64,000 nt of DNA from DASTBU01 sp035711845 (GTDB lineage Bacteria > Acidobacteriota > Vicinamibacteria > Vicinamibacterales > 2-12-FULL-66-21): positions 6,583-70,582 of the forward strand of contig DASTBU010000113.1 in NCBI GenBank assembly GCA_035711845.1, written 5' to 3'. This document shows, piece after piece, positions 1-8,505 of the stretch (the first letter of the stretch is position 1; every line of letters begins with the position of its first letter). The translations under genes and the position numbers were made by a program. The notes beneath the pieces were generated by a model. It was not told the origin of the DNA, did not search any database, and saw only the letters and a list, made by a program, of their open reading frames with translations.

Positions 1-60
1 GACAGTACCTTCGACGCTGACAACGTTTCAGCGCCGCTGCGATTTTTCGGGAAGCGCTAG
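1..60 (+). CDS. C-terminal tail of a gene entering from the left edge
   Basis: Frame 1 is open from the first base to a TAG at 58-60 and encodes DSTFDADNVSAPLRFFGKR. Only 19 residues are visible, so no function can be given. The reading as a true gene end rests mainly on the stem-loop that follows directly, which looks like a transcription terminator. Confidence 0.4.
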   Translation, partial: DSTFDADNVSAPLRFFGKR

Positions 61-96
61 GGCGTCCTGTGTCCTCACGCAGGGCGCTCCTCTTTC
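61..96. terminator. Stem-loop terminator between converging ends
   Basis: An 11-bp stem (62-72 with 77-87, two G-U pairs) closes a CCTC loop and is followed by TCCTCTTTC. It lies between the end of the left-edge plus-strand gene and the end of a minus-strand coding remnant, so it may work in both directions. The T-tract is interrupted, so it is weaker than a textbook terminator. Confidence 0.5.
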
Positions 97-406
97 AGGG
101 CTTCGCGATGTCTTCCTCGCGGATCGGGACGTTCCCATCGTCCTCGGTCGCCCAGAACTCCCGGTCGGCGGAATCGATTTCGCTCAGGACCACCGTGCAG
201 AATCGGCGCCCATCGTGAGCCCTGGCCGATCGAGTGATCCATGTTGTTGTACCAGAACCGCCCGCAGCGGTCCGCGAGAGCAGGTTGAATACTGCGCGAG
301 CAGCCGGAGGTTGCGGGCGCTCGCCCAGATCATTCAGTTTGTAGATCGGAGCTCCAGGTCCAGCCCTCGGTGTCCGGCGCGTGATTGACGCGTGTTTGAA
401 GGGACT
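95..406 (-). pseudogene. Minus-strand coding remnant without a usable start
   Basis: This frame is open for about 104 codons on the minus strand, bounded upstream by a TAG at 407-409, with no ATG, GTG or TTG at a sensible place. The C-terminal part reads like a real acidic protein end (FWATEDDGNVPIREEDIAKP before TGA). I do not recognise the family. The most likely explanation is the 3' part of a gene whose 5' part was lost; a chance open frame in GC-rich DNA is possible. The upstream end overlaps the promoter of the next plus-strand gene. Confidence 0.3.
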
Positions 407-413
407 CTATACT
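385..413 (+). promoter_or_regulatory. Sigma70-type promoter of the glycosidase-like lipoprotein gene
   Basis: TTGACG (385-390) and TATACT (408-413) are separated by exactly 17 nt, close to the sigma70 consensus. The predicted transcript starts near 420. This rules out the upstream in-frame GTG at 392, which lies within the promoter, and supports translation from the ATG at 464. Confidence 0.7.
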
Positions 414-463
414 CAAGTGTTTGTCCGCTCGCTGATTGGCTGACCGTGCTGTGCTTGCCCAAG

Positions 464-1840
464 ATGAACGTCATGATGCGCCCGAGGTGCGCCCGCGCCC
501 TTCTCGCCATAGGTCTCATGCTCGCGATTGCCGCCGGCTGCGGCGCTGGTTCGCAGGAGCGGCCCCGAGGCGTCGTTCACGGACGGGGCGCGGGGTTCGC
601 CGACGACCGCGGACCGTTTCTGCCGCTCGGTGCGACTCTCTTCTGGGGTCCGTGGGGGTACAAGTTCGACCGCGATCGTCTCGAGCGACACCTACAGTTC
701 CTGGCCGAGCGCGGTGTCGACTACGTCCGGGTGCTCGGCGAGGTGGGCATGCCTGCGCGCGATGGTTCGGACAGCTGGAGCGATCGCCCGATCGACCCGC
801 GCTGGGCCGATGCGTGTCCTCAGGGCGGCAAGCCTCCGGCGCACTGCGGGTCGTACGATCAGGTGATCGCGGGTTTCACCGACCTGGCCTACGATCGGTA
901 TGGGTTGCGAGTGGAATGGACCGTATTCGGCGGCACCGGTTTCACGCCGACGCCGGCGTCGCGGCTGGCGCTCGTCGATCGCGTGCTGGCGATGTCGAAG
1001 GGACGCGAGCACAAGATCATGCACTTCGAGATCGCGAACGAGTTCTATCACAACGGCTTCAGGGGACCGGACGGGCTCGACGAGCTGCGGTCGCTCGGCA
1101 GACACGTCCAGGACCGGACGTCTGTCCTCGTGGCGCTCTCCGCACCGCGCGGCTCGGACTGCGACGTGATGCGGCGCATGTACGCCGGCGGGGTCGGCGA
1201 CCTCGTGACGGAGCACTTCTCGCGTTCGGGCGACGAAGGCGGATGGGCGGCCGTGCGCAGTCCCTGGATGCTGCAACATTGCGAGGGACTCCCGCCCCTG
1301 AGGAGCAGCAACGAGCCGGCTGGGCCCTTCGGGTCAGTGCGCGCCGAGGGGGACCCGCTGCGCCTGGCGATGTCGGCTGCCATGACGTATCTCTCGGGCG
1401 TCGGCGCCTACGTCCTGCACACGGGGCCGGGAATCCGCGGCGGAGGGCGCGCCGATAAAGCGCGCGGACGTCCAGCCGATATCTGGGCTGTCCCGGAGAT
1501 CGATCGGGTCCTTCAGGCCCTGGCGCATGTCCGGCGCGTGCTGCCCCCGGATCTGCCGTCCTGGAGCAGGCACGAGGCAGGGCAGCGCGATCCCGTGATC
1601 GTGGGGGCCGCCCGGGACGGGTCTATTGCTGCGTACGTCGCGAGGCAAGATCGCCGGTTCGTCGTCCTGGCGCTCGATGTCGACGGGCCGATGACCCTGC
1701 GCGCGAGCGTGCCGGTCGACCTGCGGGTGGTTCATCCGGTGTCGGGCGCCGTTCTGCGCGAAGGCGCACTGGACGCCTCTGCCACGGTGACCGTCACCGG
1801 ATCGGCGGCCTACATCATCACGGGAGAAGCCACATCGTAG
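464..1840 (+). CDS. Lipoprotein with a glycoside-hydrolase-like TIM barrel
   Basis: This 458-residue protein begins with a basic and hydrophobic signal peptide and a lipobox ending at Cys26 (IAAGC), so it should be membrane-anchored outside the cytoplasm. The body resembles clan A glycosidases: an early substrate-loop region (FLPLGATLFWGPWG), then FEIANEF near residue 190, typical of the Asn-Glu pair carrying the acid/base. A SSNEPAG motif near 281 is a candidate for the second Glu. Substrate is unknown; a role in trimming or remodelling the glycan made by the downstream genes is an inference. The start follows the promoter position and the signal peptide. A catalytically dead barrel is also possible. 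Confidence 0.65.
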   Translation: MNVMMRPRCARALLAIGLMLAIAAGCGAGSQERPRGVVHGRGAGFADDRGPFLPLGATLFWGPWGYKFDRDRLERHLQFLAERGVDYVRVLGEVGMPARDGSDSWSDRPIDPRWADACPQGGKPPAHCGSYDQVIAGFTDLAYDRYGLRVEWTVFGGTGFTPTPASRLALVDRVLAMSKGREHKIMHFEIANEFYHNGFRGPDGLDELRSLGRHVQDRTSVLVALSAPRGSDCDVMRRMYAGGVGDLVTEHFSRSGDEGGWAAVRSPWMLQHCEGLPPLRSSNEPAGPFGSVRAEGDPLRLAMSAAMTYLSGVGAYVLHTGPGIRGGGRADKARGRPADIWAVPEIDRVLQALAHVRRVLPPDLPSWSRHEAGQRDPVIVGAARDGSIAAYVARQDRRFVVLALDVDGPMTLRASVPVDLRVVHPVSGAVLREGALDASATVTVTGSAAYIITGEATS

Positions 1841-1929
1841 CCTCGTTTGACGCATCGTCCGCACGCCGCCCCTGGAGCACGAGCCTTCGGCGGCGCTGGC
1901 GTGTCGCACGCGCGATTCTGCCGCTGGCG

Positions 1930-2964
1930 ATGGCGGCAGCTGCCTGTGGCGGCTCATCCACCGGCCCGACCCCCGGCCCGTTGAGCCTGACGTGTCCGCC
2001 GCAGGTGGAGGGACAGGCCGCGGACCCGGCGGGTATCCCCGTCCAGTATCAGGTCACGGTCCAGGGCGGCCGGCCGCCGGCGCCTGTCGTGTGCACGCCC
2101 GCCTCCGGCAGCACGTTCCCGGTCGGTTCGACGAGCGTGTCCTGCACGGTCACCGATGCGTCGTTGCAGACTACCGGCTGCACGTTCCCTGTCCTCGTCA
2201 CGCAGATTCCACGGCTCAGGCGGACGCGGTTTCTCGCGTTCGGCGACAGCATGACAGCGGGCCAGACCAGCCTCGCACCGATGTTGCTGATGACCGTCGG
2301 TCTCCCGGATGCGTATCCGGGCCAGCTGGAGCAGAAGTTGAAAGCGCGCTATACAGCGCAGGACATCACCGTGCTGAACCGCGGCCGCGGCGGCGAGACG
2401 GCGGCCAGGGGGCTCGAGCGGCTGCCGGGCGTCCTCGACGAGGATCGCCCTGAGGTCCTGCTGCTGCTCGAAGGCGTCAACAACATCCGCTTCGTGCCGA
2501 CAGAGCAGGTGGCGGAGTATCTCGACGACATGGTCCGTGCAGCGCGGCGGCGCAACATCGACGTTCTCATTGCGACCCTCCTCCCGACCACTGACGACCG
2601 CCTCGAGCGCATCAAGGATCTGAACGAGGAGATCTTCGACATCGCTCGCCGGAGGAGGATCGGCGATCCCGTCGATCTGTTTTCCGTGTTCTCGAGCGAG
2701 CCGAGTCTGATCGGCATGGACGGCTTGCACCCCACTGCCGCCGGCTACTCGCGGATGGCGGAGGTTTTCTTCGAGGCCATTCGCGAGCGCTTCGAGGAGC
2801 ATCCGCCCTCAGAATCGATCGCGCTTGGCATGCAAGCCCCTGCCAGCCCCGGACGAGGAGCGCCGTCCACCTCGGCTGCGCCGCCCCCCTCCGAAGAAAC
2901 GGGGAGCCGTTCGCCCCTCGACGGGAAGCAACGTACCGCCCGAAGACGCGCCCCTCAGCGGTAG
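1930..2964 (+). CDS. SGNH/GDSL hydrolase lipoprotein with HYR-like domain
   Basis: The SGNH esterase blocks are all visible: FGDSM near residue 105 with the nucleophile Ser, GGETA near 154, GVNNI near 181 and DGLHP near 265 with the Asp-His pair. A HYR-like beta domain (about residues 25-90, with paired Cys) precedes the catalytic part. The last 60 residues are Pro- and Arg-rich and probably disordered. The ATG used here cuts the signal peptide short: the upstream in-frame codons encode RRRWRVARAILPL, which together with AMAAAAC makes a proper lipoprotein signal. The true start is therefore probably upstream, perhaps an ATC at 1834 behind GGGAGAAG. It may deacetylate or deacylate surface glycans or lipids. 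Confidence 0.75.
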   Translation: MAAAACGGSSTGPTPGPLSLTCPPQVEGQAADPAGIPVQYQVTVQGGRPPAPVVCTPASGSTFPVGSTSVSCTVTDASLQTTGCTFPVLVTQIPRLRRTRFLAFGDSMTAGQTSLAPMLLMTVGLPDAYPGQLEQKLKARYTAQDITVLNRGRGGETAARGLERLPGVLDEDRPEVLLLLEGVNNIRFVPTEQVAEYLDDMVRAARRRNIDVLIATLLPTTDDRLERIKDLNEEIFDIARRRRIGDPVDLFSVFSSEPSLIGMDGLHPTAAGYSRMAEVFFEAIRERFEEHPPSESIALGMQAPASPGRGAPSTSAAPPPSEETGSRSPLDGKQRTARRRAPQR

Positions 2965-3024
2965 GCGCCGATGTACGATCGCCTGCGCCCGATTCCCGGC
3001 AGCGCAAAAGAAGCGGACGATCCC

Positions 3025-3753
3025 ATGACCACCCAGGGCACCGACGAATTCTACCGGACCTTTTCCGAGAAGCAGCTGACGCGCAGCGGCGAGGCCCGCC
3101 GCCAGCGGATCGAGCGGGCCCGGCTGGACCTGGTGATGCAGTTCGCGCGGCCCCCGGGCAGCATGATCGAGATCGGACCGGGGCAGGGTGGCATCTCGCG
3201 GCTGGCTCGCGAGGCCGGCTGGACGTACTCGGCGGTCGAACCGAGCGCCCTGCTCGCCAGGCAGTTGCGGGCGGCCGGCTTCGACGTCGTCGAAGCGTTC
3301 GTGCCGCCGATTCCGGCAGCCGATGGGCAACACGACGTCGTCTATGCGGATCAGGTCCTGGAACACATGCCCGGCATCGACGCGGCGCGATCGATGGTCG
3401 CGGAAGCCCGCCGGGTATTGAAGCCGGGCGGTATCCTGTTCGTCGTCGTGCCGGACTACCTGAAGGAACGTGGGTTCTTCTGGGACATCGACTACACGCA
3501 CAACTTCGTGACGACCGAGCGGCGCGTCCGGCAGCTGCTGTACGACGGCGGTTTCGAGATCCTGCAGACCGTCCGCAGCATCGGGCTCGCGCAAGGGGTG
3601 ATGCGCGACATCCTGGCAGGGGCGTCGATGGTGGCCAACTTGCCAGGCCTCGACCCGCTGTCGCGCTACACCGGAACTGAAGAACTCCTCTTCAAGATCC
3701 GAAAGAACCTCTTTGAAACCCTGGCATTCGTGGCGAAACGGCCCAGCTCGTAA
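3025..3753 (+). CDS. Class I SAM-dependent methyltransferase
   Basis: The protein has 242 residues. Motif I of the Rossmann fold is IEIGPGQGG near residues 47-55, followed by an acidic residue at the end of strand 2 (SAVEPSALLA). YADQVLEHMPG matches the Methyltransf_11 pattern and ARRVLKPGGILFVVVP is the usual post-motif strand. The acceptor is unknown. The gene follows the SGNH hydrolase and precedes a radical SAM gene, all on one strand, so methylation of a glycan or lipid intermediate is plausible. An earlier ATG at 2971 would add 18 residues; I prefer 3025 because the fold starts soon after it. Confidence 0.75.
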   Translation: MTTQGTDEFYRTFSEKQLTRSGEARRQRIERARLDLVMQFARPPGSMIEIGPGQGGISRLAREAGWTYSAVEPSALLARQLRAAGFDVVEAFVPPIPAADGQHDVVYADQVLEHMPGIDAARSMVAEARRVLKPGGILFVVVPDYLKERGFFWDIDYTHNFVTTERRVRQLLYDGGFEILQTVRSIGLAQGVMRDILAGASMVANLPGLDPLSRYTGTEELLFKIRKNLFETLAFVAKRPSS

Positions 3754-3791
3754 CCTTTACGATCTGAGCGAAACACAGTAAGATCAGTCGA

Positions 3792-4940
3792 ATGGCCCAG
3801 ACCTACGCAGCGAAGTACCTGCTGAAAGCCGCTGCGAGCGCCCCCCGCGATCTCATCAACTCCGTGGTGGCGAAGCACCACGCCATCCATCCGACGGTGC
3901 TGATCTTCCATTGCACGTTCGTGTGCGATGCGCGCTGCGAGATGTGTTTCAACTGGGAGCGCGGGGACCGCAAGTCCGACATGACGCTCGCCGAGATCGA
4001 CCACGCGTTCAGCGATCCTCTGTGGAGCAAGGTCGAGATCGCCAACCTCTCCGGCGGGGAACCGACGACGCGGAACGATATGGTGGATGTCGTGCGCGTG
4101 ATGCTCGACCGGCTGCCGCGGCTGCGCAAGTTCGGCATCAACACCACCGGGCTGACCCCGCACCGTGCCATCCCGATGTTGACGAGTGTCGCCGAGCTCT
4201 GCCAGGAGCGCGGCATCATTTTCAGCACGCGCGTGTCGATCGACGGCGTCGGCGACATGCACAATCGGGTGCGGAAGGTGAAGAGCGGGTTCGACAAGGC
4301 GTTGAAGACCATCCGCGCGATGCAGGAACTGCAGCAGCGGGTGCCGTTCAACTTCGGCATCTCCACCACGATTTTTTCGATGAACCTGGAGGATGCCGAG
4401 AACATCCTCGCCTGGGCCCGTCGCGAGAAGCTGGATATCGTCTTCAACATGGTCCGCTTCACCGATCCCATGCTGGGGAACGCCGACAAGGCGGGCGAAC
4501 TACGGCCGATCGGCAGGGAAGAGGAGCGAATGCGTGCGTTCTTCATGGAACGCGTCCGCATGGATCCCCTGTTCGATGGGCAGAACTACATCTACCTGCA
4601 CTACGCGGACATGATCTCCAACGGGTACCATCGCCTGGCACCGTGTCCTTTCCAGTCGCAGGGCGTGATGCTGAACCCCAATGGAGATCTCTTCTTCTGC
4701 GAAAACAGCGATGTCGTCGGGAACGTGCGGGACGAGAGCGCGGCGGACATCTACTTCCGAGCCGGCAGCCAGGCGCATCGGGCCTCTGTCCGCGACGAGA
4801 AATGCCCCACCTGCCTGAGCCCGTGCCAGATGAACGTGTCGGCTGTCAAACAGGTCGCGCCGTACGTGCGCTTCCTCTTCCGGGCCTCACGCGAGAAGCG
4901 ACGCGCGCACAGGCTGACGCCGGTGGCGCAACGGTCCTGA
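3792..4940 (+). CDS. Radical SAM protein with SPASM-like C-terminus
   Basis: The radical SAM cluster motif is Cys45-x3-Cys49-x2-Cys52 (CDARCEMC), which binds the SAM-coordinating 4Fe-4S cluster. LSGGEPTT near residue 92 is the SAM-binding GGE motif. The C-terminal part has further cysteines (PCPF near 284, FFCEN near 301, CPTCLSPC at 337-344), as in SPASM domains that hold auxiliary clusters. The reaction is not known. Proteins of this type modify peptides, sugars or lipids. Its position four bases before the CofD/YvcK-like fusion gene suggests the two act in one pathway. The length of 382 residues fits the family. Confidence 0.8.
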   Translation: MAQTYAAKYLLKAAASAPRDLINSVVAKHHAIHPTVLIFHCTFVCDARCEMCFNWERGDRKSDMTLAEIDHAFSDPLWSKVEIANLSGGEPTTRNDMVDVVRVMLDRLPRLRKFGINTTGLTPHRAIPMLTSVAELCQERGIIFSTRVSIDGVGDMHNRVRKVKSGFDKALKTIRAMQELQQRVPFNFGISTTIFSMNLEDAENILAWARREKLDIVFNMVRFTDPMLGNADKAGELRPIGREEERMRAFFMERVRMDPLFDGQNYIYLHYADMISNGYHRLAPCPFQSQGVMLNPNGDLFFCENSDVVGNVRDESAADIYFRAGSQAHRASVRDEKCPTCLSPCQMNVSAVKQVAPYVRFLFRASREKRRAHRLTPVAQRS

Positions 4941-4944
4941 CGCG

Positions 4945-7041
4945 GTGGCCTCCAGAGCGGGTCCGGCGCTCCTCAACGTCGTCCTCTTCTCGGGCGGAAG
5001 AGGCTCCGGGGTTCTCTCCCGTCTTCTCGTTTCGAATCCAGCCATTCGGCTGACCGTCACCATCAACGGTTACGACGATGGCGCGTCGACGGGGGAAGTG
5101 CGCCGGTTCCTCGGCGACAGCCTTGGGCCATCCGATTTCCGGAAGAACGCATCGCATCTCGCGCGGACCCTGCAGACCTGCGACACGGCGCTCGTCGACC
5201 TGCTGGATCAACGGCTGCCTCACGCCGCGAACGTGTCCAGCGCGATGGGCTTGAGCGACGCCGTGCGGACTGGCGCCACGGGCAGCGAGGTCCTGGCGGA
5301 TGTGGCCGAAACGGCTGCACGCCTGACTCTCGGCATCCGGGATCGTGTGGCGTCCAGTCTCCAACGCTTCGAAAACGAGCTCGCCGTGCGTGGTGAGTTC
5401 AGCTTCAGTGACTGCAGCATCGGAAACCTCGTGTTCGCGGGGGCGTACCTGCTGCACGAGCGGGCGTTCAACCCAACTGTCGACGACTACTGCGAGCTGG
5501 TGGGGTTGCCGGAGGGCCTCGTCGAGAACGTCACCGATGGCACCAACGCATTCCTCGTCGCCATCGACGTCGACAACCGCGTACTGGCGCACGAGGCGGA
5601 GATCGTCGATGCGAAGCAACGAAACCGCATTCGCGACATCTATTTGATCGATAGGCCGCTCTCCGATGAGGATCTCATCATGCTGCAGCGGGCCGCGCCC
5701 GAGGCCGCTGGCGCGATGCTGGAGCGGCGTGCGGCACCACTTGCGATGAATACCCGCCTCGCAGAACGGATAGCCGAAGCGGACCTGATCGTCTACGCGC
5801 CAGGAACGCAGCACTCGAGCCTCTTCCCGTCTTACCTCACACCAGGTCTGAGCGCCGCCATTGCCTCCAATGTCCGCGCGATCAAGCTATTTATCACGAA
5901 CATCCAGGCCGACGCCGAGATCGCCGGCAGCAGCGCAGTCGACATCATCGAGCGGGCCGTCTATTACCTCAAAGAGAAAGGGCGCGTGCCGCTTCCCGCG
6001 CCCGCGTTCCTGACCCACTATCTGATCAACGACCCGGGGCACGCGCAGCAGGGGCTCAGGTACGTGCCTCTTGGAAGGCTCGAAAGTCTCGAAGATCCGC
6101 GACTCGTTCGGATCGGCAACTACGAGGAAGGGGTCACCGGCCGGCATGACGCCGAGAAGGTCCTCGGGCCTTTCGTTGAAGCGCTGCTCGCCCGGGGGCA
6201 TGACCGGCAGCGCGTCGCCGTCTTGCTGCATGGCGCCAGTTCGGCGGATAAGATCAGCCAGACGCTGCTGGAGATGGTCCGGGGGCACCTGCAGGATCGT
6301 CCGGTGGATGTCACGGTATTCTACGAATCCGCCTCGTCGCTTCCACCGGAGTTCCTGAAACTGCTTCCGTTCGACGCGCGGCGTGTCGCGCCACTCGCTG
6401 GATCCGCCGAAGCGGATCGCGAATTCAGGCAGCTGCTCTCGCGGGAGCGATTCGAGTACGTGATCCTGTTCGAGTCCTCAGGCATGTACAACGGCGAGGA
6501 CGTGGCAGGACTGGCCGCTCACCTGACGCTTGGGCGCCTCGATGCGGTATGGGGAAGCCGGCGGTTGTCGGTGCGCGACATCCACGAATCGTATCGCCTG
6601 AAGTACCGTCACAATATGTGGCTGGGCGCTGTCAGCTATGCCGGCAGTCACGCGCTCAGCCTTCTCTATTTGCTGCTGTATGGACGGTACGTGTCGGACA
6701 CGCTGTCGGCCGCACGCGCGGTGCGGGTCTCGATCGCGTGCGCCCTCGGTGTCGGGCTGACCGACAAACAGGCGAACCAGCATCTGCTCGCGGCCCTCCT
6801 CGGACGCCGCGCGGAAATGTACGAAATCCCCGTGCAGTTCTTTCCGATTTCACCCGAACGTGTCCGGCGCACGACAGTCGGCGACGGTCTCGTCTCCGTG
6901 CTTGGCATCGTGTGGAGGCGCCTGATCCCTCCGACACGCTCCACGGAGCGCGAGGGCGACACCACGGCGGCCGCCGGGATGTCGAGCGAGCCATCGGCCG
7001 TGGAGGCGGCATCCAGGACCGGCTGGCGGCCCATGGAGTAA
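4945..7041 (+). CDS. CofD/YvcK-like domain fused to a GT2-like half
   Basis: Residues 1 to about 330 match the CofD/UPF0052 (YvcK) fold: SGGRGSG at 16-22 in the nucleotide loop, YDDGASTGEVRR at 43-54, and APGTQHSS near 284 followed by LTPGLSAAIASN. CofD transfers 2-phospholactate onto a flavin; YvcK proteins bind UDP-sugars. The last 220 residues resemble the second half of a dolichol-phosphate-mannose-synthase-like GT2 (VSDTLSAARAV, then YEIPVQFFPIS), including a possible hydrophobic pair near 560-580, but the usual N-terminal nucleotide-sugar half is not evident. The GTG start follows the radical SAM gene by 4 nt and the stop overlaps the next ATG. I infer a phosphoryl or glycosyl transferase of unknown substrate. 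Confidence 0.7.
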   Translation: MASRAGPALLNVVLFSGGRGSGVLSRLLVSNPAIRLTVTINGYDDGASTGEVRRFLGDSLGPSDFRKNASHLARTLQTCDTALVDLLDQRLPHAANVSSAMGLSDAVRTGATGSEVLADVAETAARLTLGIRDRVASSLQRFENELAVRGEFSFSDCSIGNLVFAGAYLLHERAFNPTVDDYCELVGLPEGLVENVTDGTNAFLVAIDVDNRVLAHEAEIVDAKQRNRIRDIYLIDRPLSDEDLIMLQRAAPEAAGAMLERRAAPLAMNTRLAERIAEADLIVYAPGTQHSSLFPSYLTPGLSAAIASNVRAIKLFITNIQADAEIAGSSAVDIIERAVYYLKEKGRVPLPAPAFLTHYLINDPGHAQQGLRYVPLGRLESLEDPRLVRIGNYEEGVTGRHDAEKVLGPFVEALLARGHDRQRVAVLLHGASSADKISQTLLEMVRGHLQDRPVDVTVFYESASSLPPEFLKLLPFDARRVAPLAGSAEADREFRQLLSRERFEYVILFESSGMYNGEDVAGLAAHLTLGRLDAVWGSRRLSVRDIHESYRLKYRHNMWLGAVSYAGSHALSLLYLLLYGRYVSDTLSAARAVRVSIACALGVGLTDKQANQHLLAALLGRRAEMYEIPVQFFPISPERVRRTTVGDGLVSVLGIVWRRLIPPTRSTEREGDTTAAAGMSSEPSAVEAASRTGWRPME

Positions 7042-7790
7042 TGAGGCGCGTCCTGGTAATTCCCGCCGCAGGACGCGGATCGCGGCTGCAGTCTGATGTC
7101 ACGAAGGCCCTGGTGCCCGTGAACGGCCGCCCGATCCTCGGTCGCTTGTGGGCCATGTATCGTGACTACGTGGCGAGCGCCGTCGTGGTCGCAAGTCCCG
7201 CGAACGAGGCCGAGATCAGGAGCTACTGCCAGACGATCGATCCACGAGTGCATGTCGCCATTCAGCGTCATCCAACGGGTATGCTCGATGCGTTGATCGC
7301 TGCCGCCGACGACGTGCGCGCAGCCAATCCGGAACGCGTCTGGATTACCTGGTGCGATCAGGTCGCGATTCACCCCCGCACGATCGCGCGGTTGGCCTCG
7401 ACGGAAACCGACGACCCGGATGCAGCGCTCGCGCTTCCAACCGTGCGCCGCACGAATCCTTACATCCATTTCGATCGCGACGCGGACGGTCGGATCGTCG
7501 CCGTGCGTCAGCAGCGCGAGGGGGATGCCATGCCCGTCGAGGGGGAAAGCGACGCGGGGCTCTTCGCACTGGCCGCTGGTGTGTTTCACAAGCTCCGGCA
7601 GATCAGCGCGGCCGCAGCAGCGGGGCGCCGTTCAGGTGAGCGCAACTTTCTTCCTCTCATCCCGTTGATCGCCAAAACGGCCAGCGTGATCACGTTCGAA
7701 TGCACGGACCCGCGGGAGGCCATTGGCGTCAACACGCCTGACGAGCTCCGGCAGGTCGAGGAGTACCTCCGCGCGCGGAGAGATACCTGA
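7041..7790 (+). CDS. MobA/CofC-like nucleotidyltransferase
   Basis: The 249-residue protein starts with VLVIPAAGRGSRL, then TKALVPVNGRP, the signature of NTP transferases that couple NTP to a sugar phosphate, a cofactor or, in CofC, phospholactate. WCDQ near residue 103 takes the place of the usual metal-binding Asp motif. TAATG joins it to the CofD/YvcK-like gene, so the two are translationally coupled. An activating nucleotidyltransferase beside a CofD-like transferase mirrors the CofC-CofD pair of coenzyme F420 synthesis, though a sugar-1-phosphate substrate is equally possible. Its own GT2 neighbour favours a sugar pathway. Confidence 0.75.
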   Translation: MRRVLVIPAAGRGSRLQSDVTKALVPVNGRPILGRLWAMYRDYVASAVVVASPANEAEIRSYCQTIDPRVHVAIQRHPTGMLDALIAAADDVRAANPERVWITWCDQVAIHPRTIARLASTETDDPDAALALPTVRRTNPYIHFDRDADGRIVAVRQQREGDAMPVEGESDAGLFALAAGVFHKLRQISAAAAAGRRSGERNFLPLIPLIAKTASVITFECTDPREAIGVNTPDELRQVEEYLRARRDT

Positions 7791-8494
7791 TGGGCTTCGC
7801 AGGAAAGGTCCTGTCCATCGTCATTCCTGCCTACAACGAGGAACGGTTCATCGGGACGCTGCTCGAACGGATTCTGGCAGTGGATTTTCGCTCGGTGGGC
7901 GTCCAACCGGAACTCATCGTAGTGGACGACTGTTCGAGCGATCGCACGGCAGAGATCGCGGGCGCGTGCCCGGGCGTGGTTCTGAAACGGCTGACCGTGA
8001 ACGGTGGAAAGGGGCAGGCTGTTCGTGCAGGCATCGAGATCGCGACCGGCGACCTGCTCATGATCCAGGACGCCGACCTCGAGTACGATCCCAACGATTA
8101 CCTGCCAATGGTGCGAGCGATCCTCGAAGGCCGTGGGGACATCGTGTACGGCAGCCGATATCTCGGCCACGGCCGGTATTCCGGCCAATCCTGGTTGGCC
8201 TATCTCGGCGGTCGCAGCCTTTCCATCGTGGCGCTGATCGCCACTGGCCACTACATCAACGACACCGTCACTGCGCTGAAACTGTTCCCCCGCCACCTGC
8301 TGGCGGGGGTGCCGCTCGAGACCAGCGGGTTCGAGCTCGATCACGAAATCAGCGCGAAACTGCTCGCCCGCGGCTACCGCATCGTCGAAGTGCCGATCTC
8401 CTATTCACCCCGCAGCAAGGCGCAAGGAAAGAAAATCGGTCTGCGGGACTGGTTTATCGGAGCGCGGACTTACTGGCGTTATAGCCGGGGGTAG
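7790..8494 (+). CDS. DPM1-like family 2 glycosyltransferase
   Basis: This 234-residue GT2 enzyme shows SIVIPAYNEERFI near residue 7, VVDDCSSDRT near 44, the DxD-type QDADLEYDP near 95 and a late EVPISYSPR segment. This is the pattern of polyprenyl-phosphate mannose/glucose synthases without the C-terminal membrane part. It would move a sugar from a nucleotide donor to a polyprenyl phosphate on the cytoplasmic face, supplying GT-C enzymes such as those encoded nearby. Its ATG overlaps the previous stop by one base (TGATG), so it is part of the same operon. Confidence 0.85.
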   Translation: MGFAGKVLSIVIPAYNEERFIGTLLERILAVDFRSVGVQPELIVVDDCSSDRTAEIAGACPGVVLKRLTVNGGKGQAVRAGIEIATGDLLMIQDADLEYDPNDYLPMVRAILEGRGDIVYGSRYLGHGRYSGQSWLAYLGGRSLSIVALIATGHYINDTVTALKLFPRHLLAGVPLETSGFELDHEISAKLLARGYRIVEVPISYSPRSKAQGKKIGLRDWFIGARTYWRYSRG

Positions 8495-8505
8495 CTGCCA
8501 GGCCA

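Noticed and set aside
5020..5050. TTTCGAATCC resembling a tRNA T-loop
   Set aside because: It lies inside a coding gene and no acceptor or anticodon stems can be built around it.
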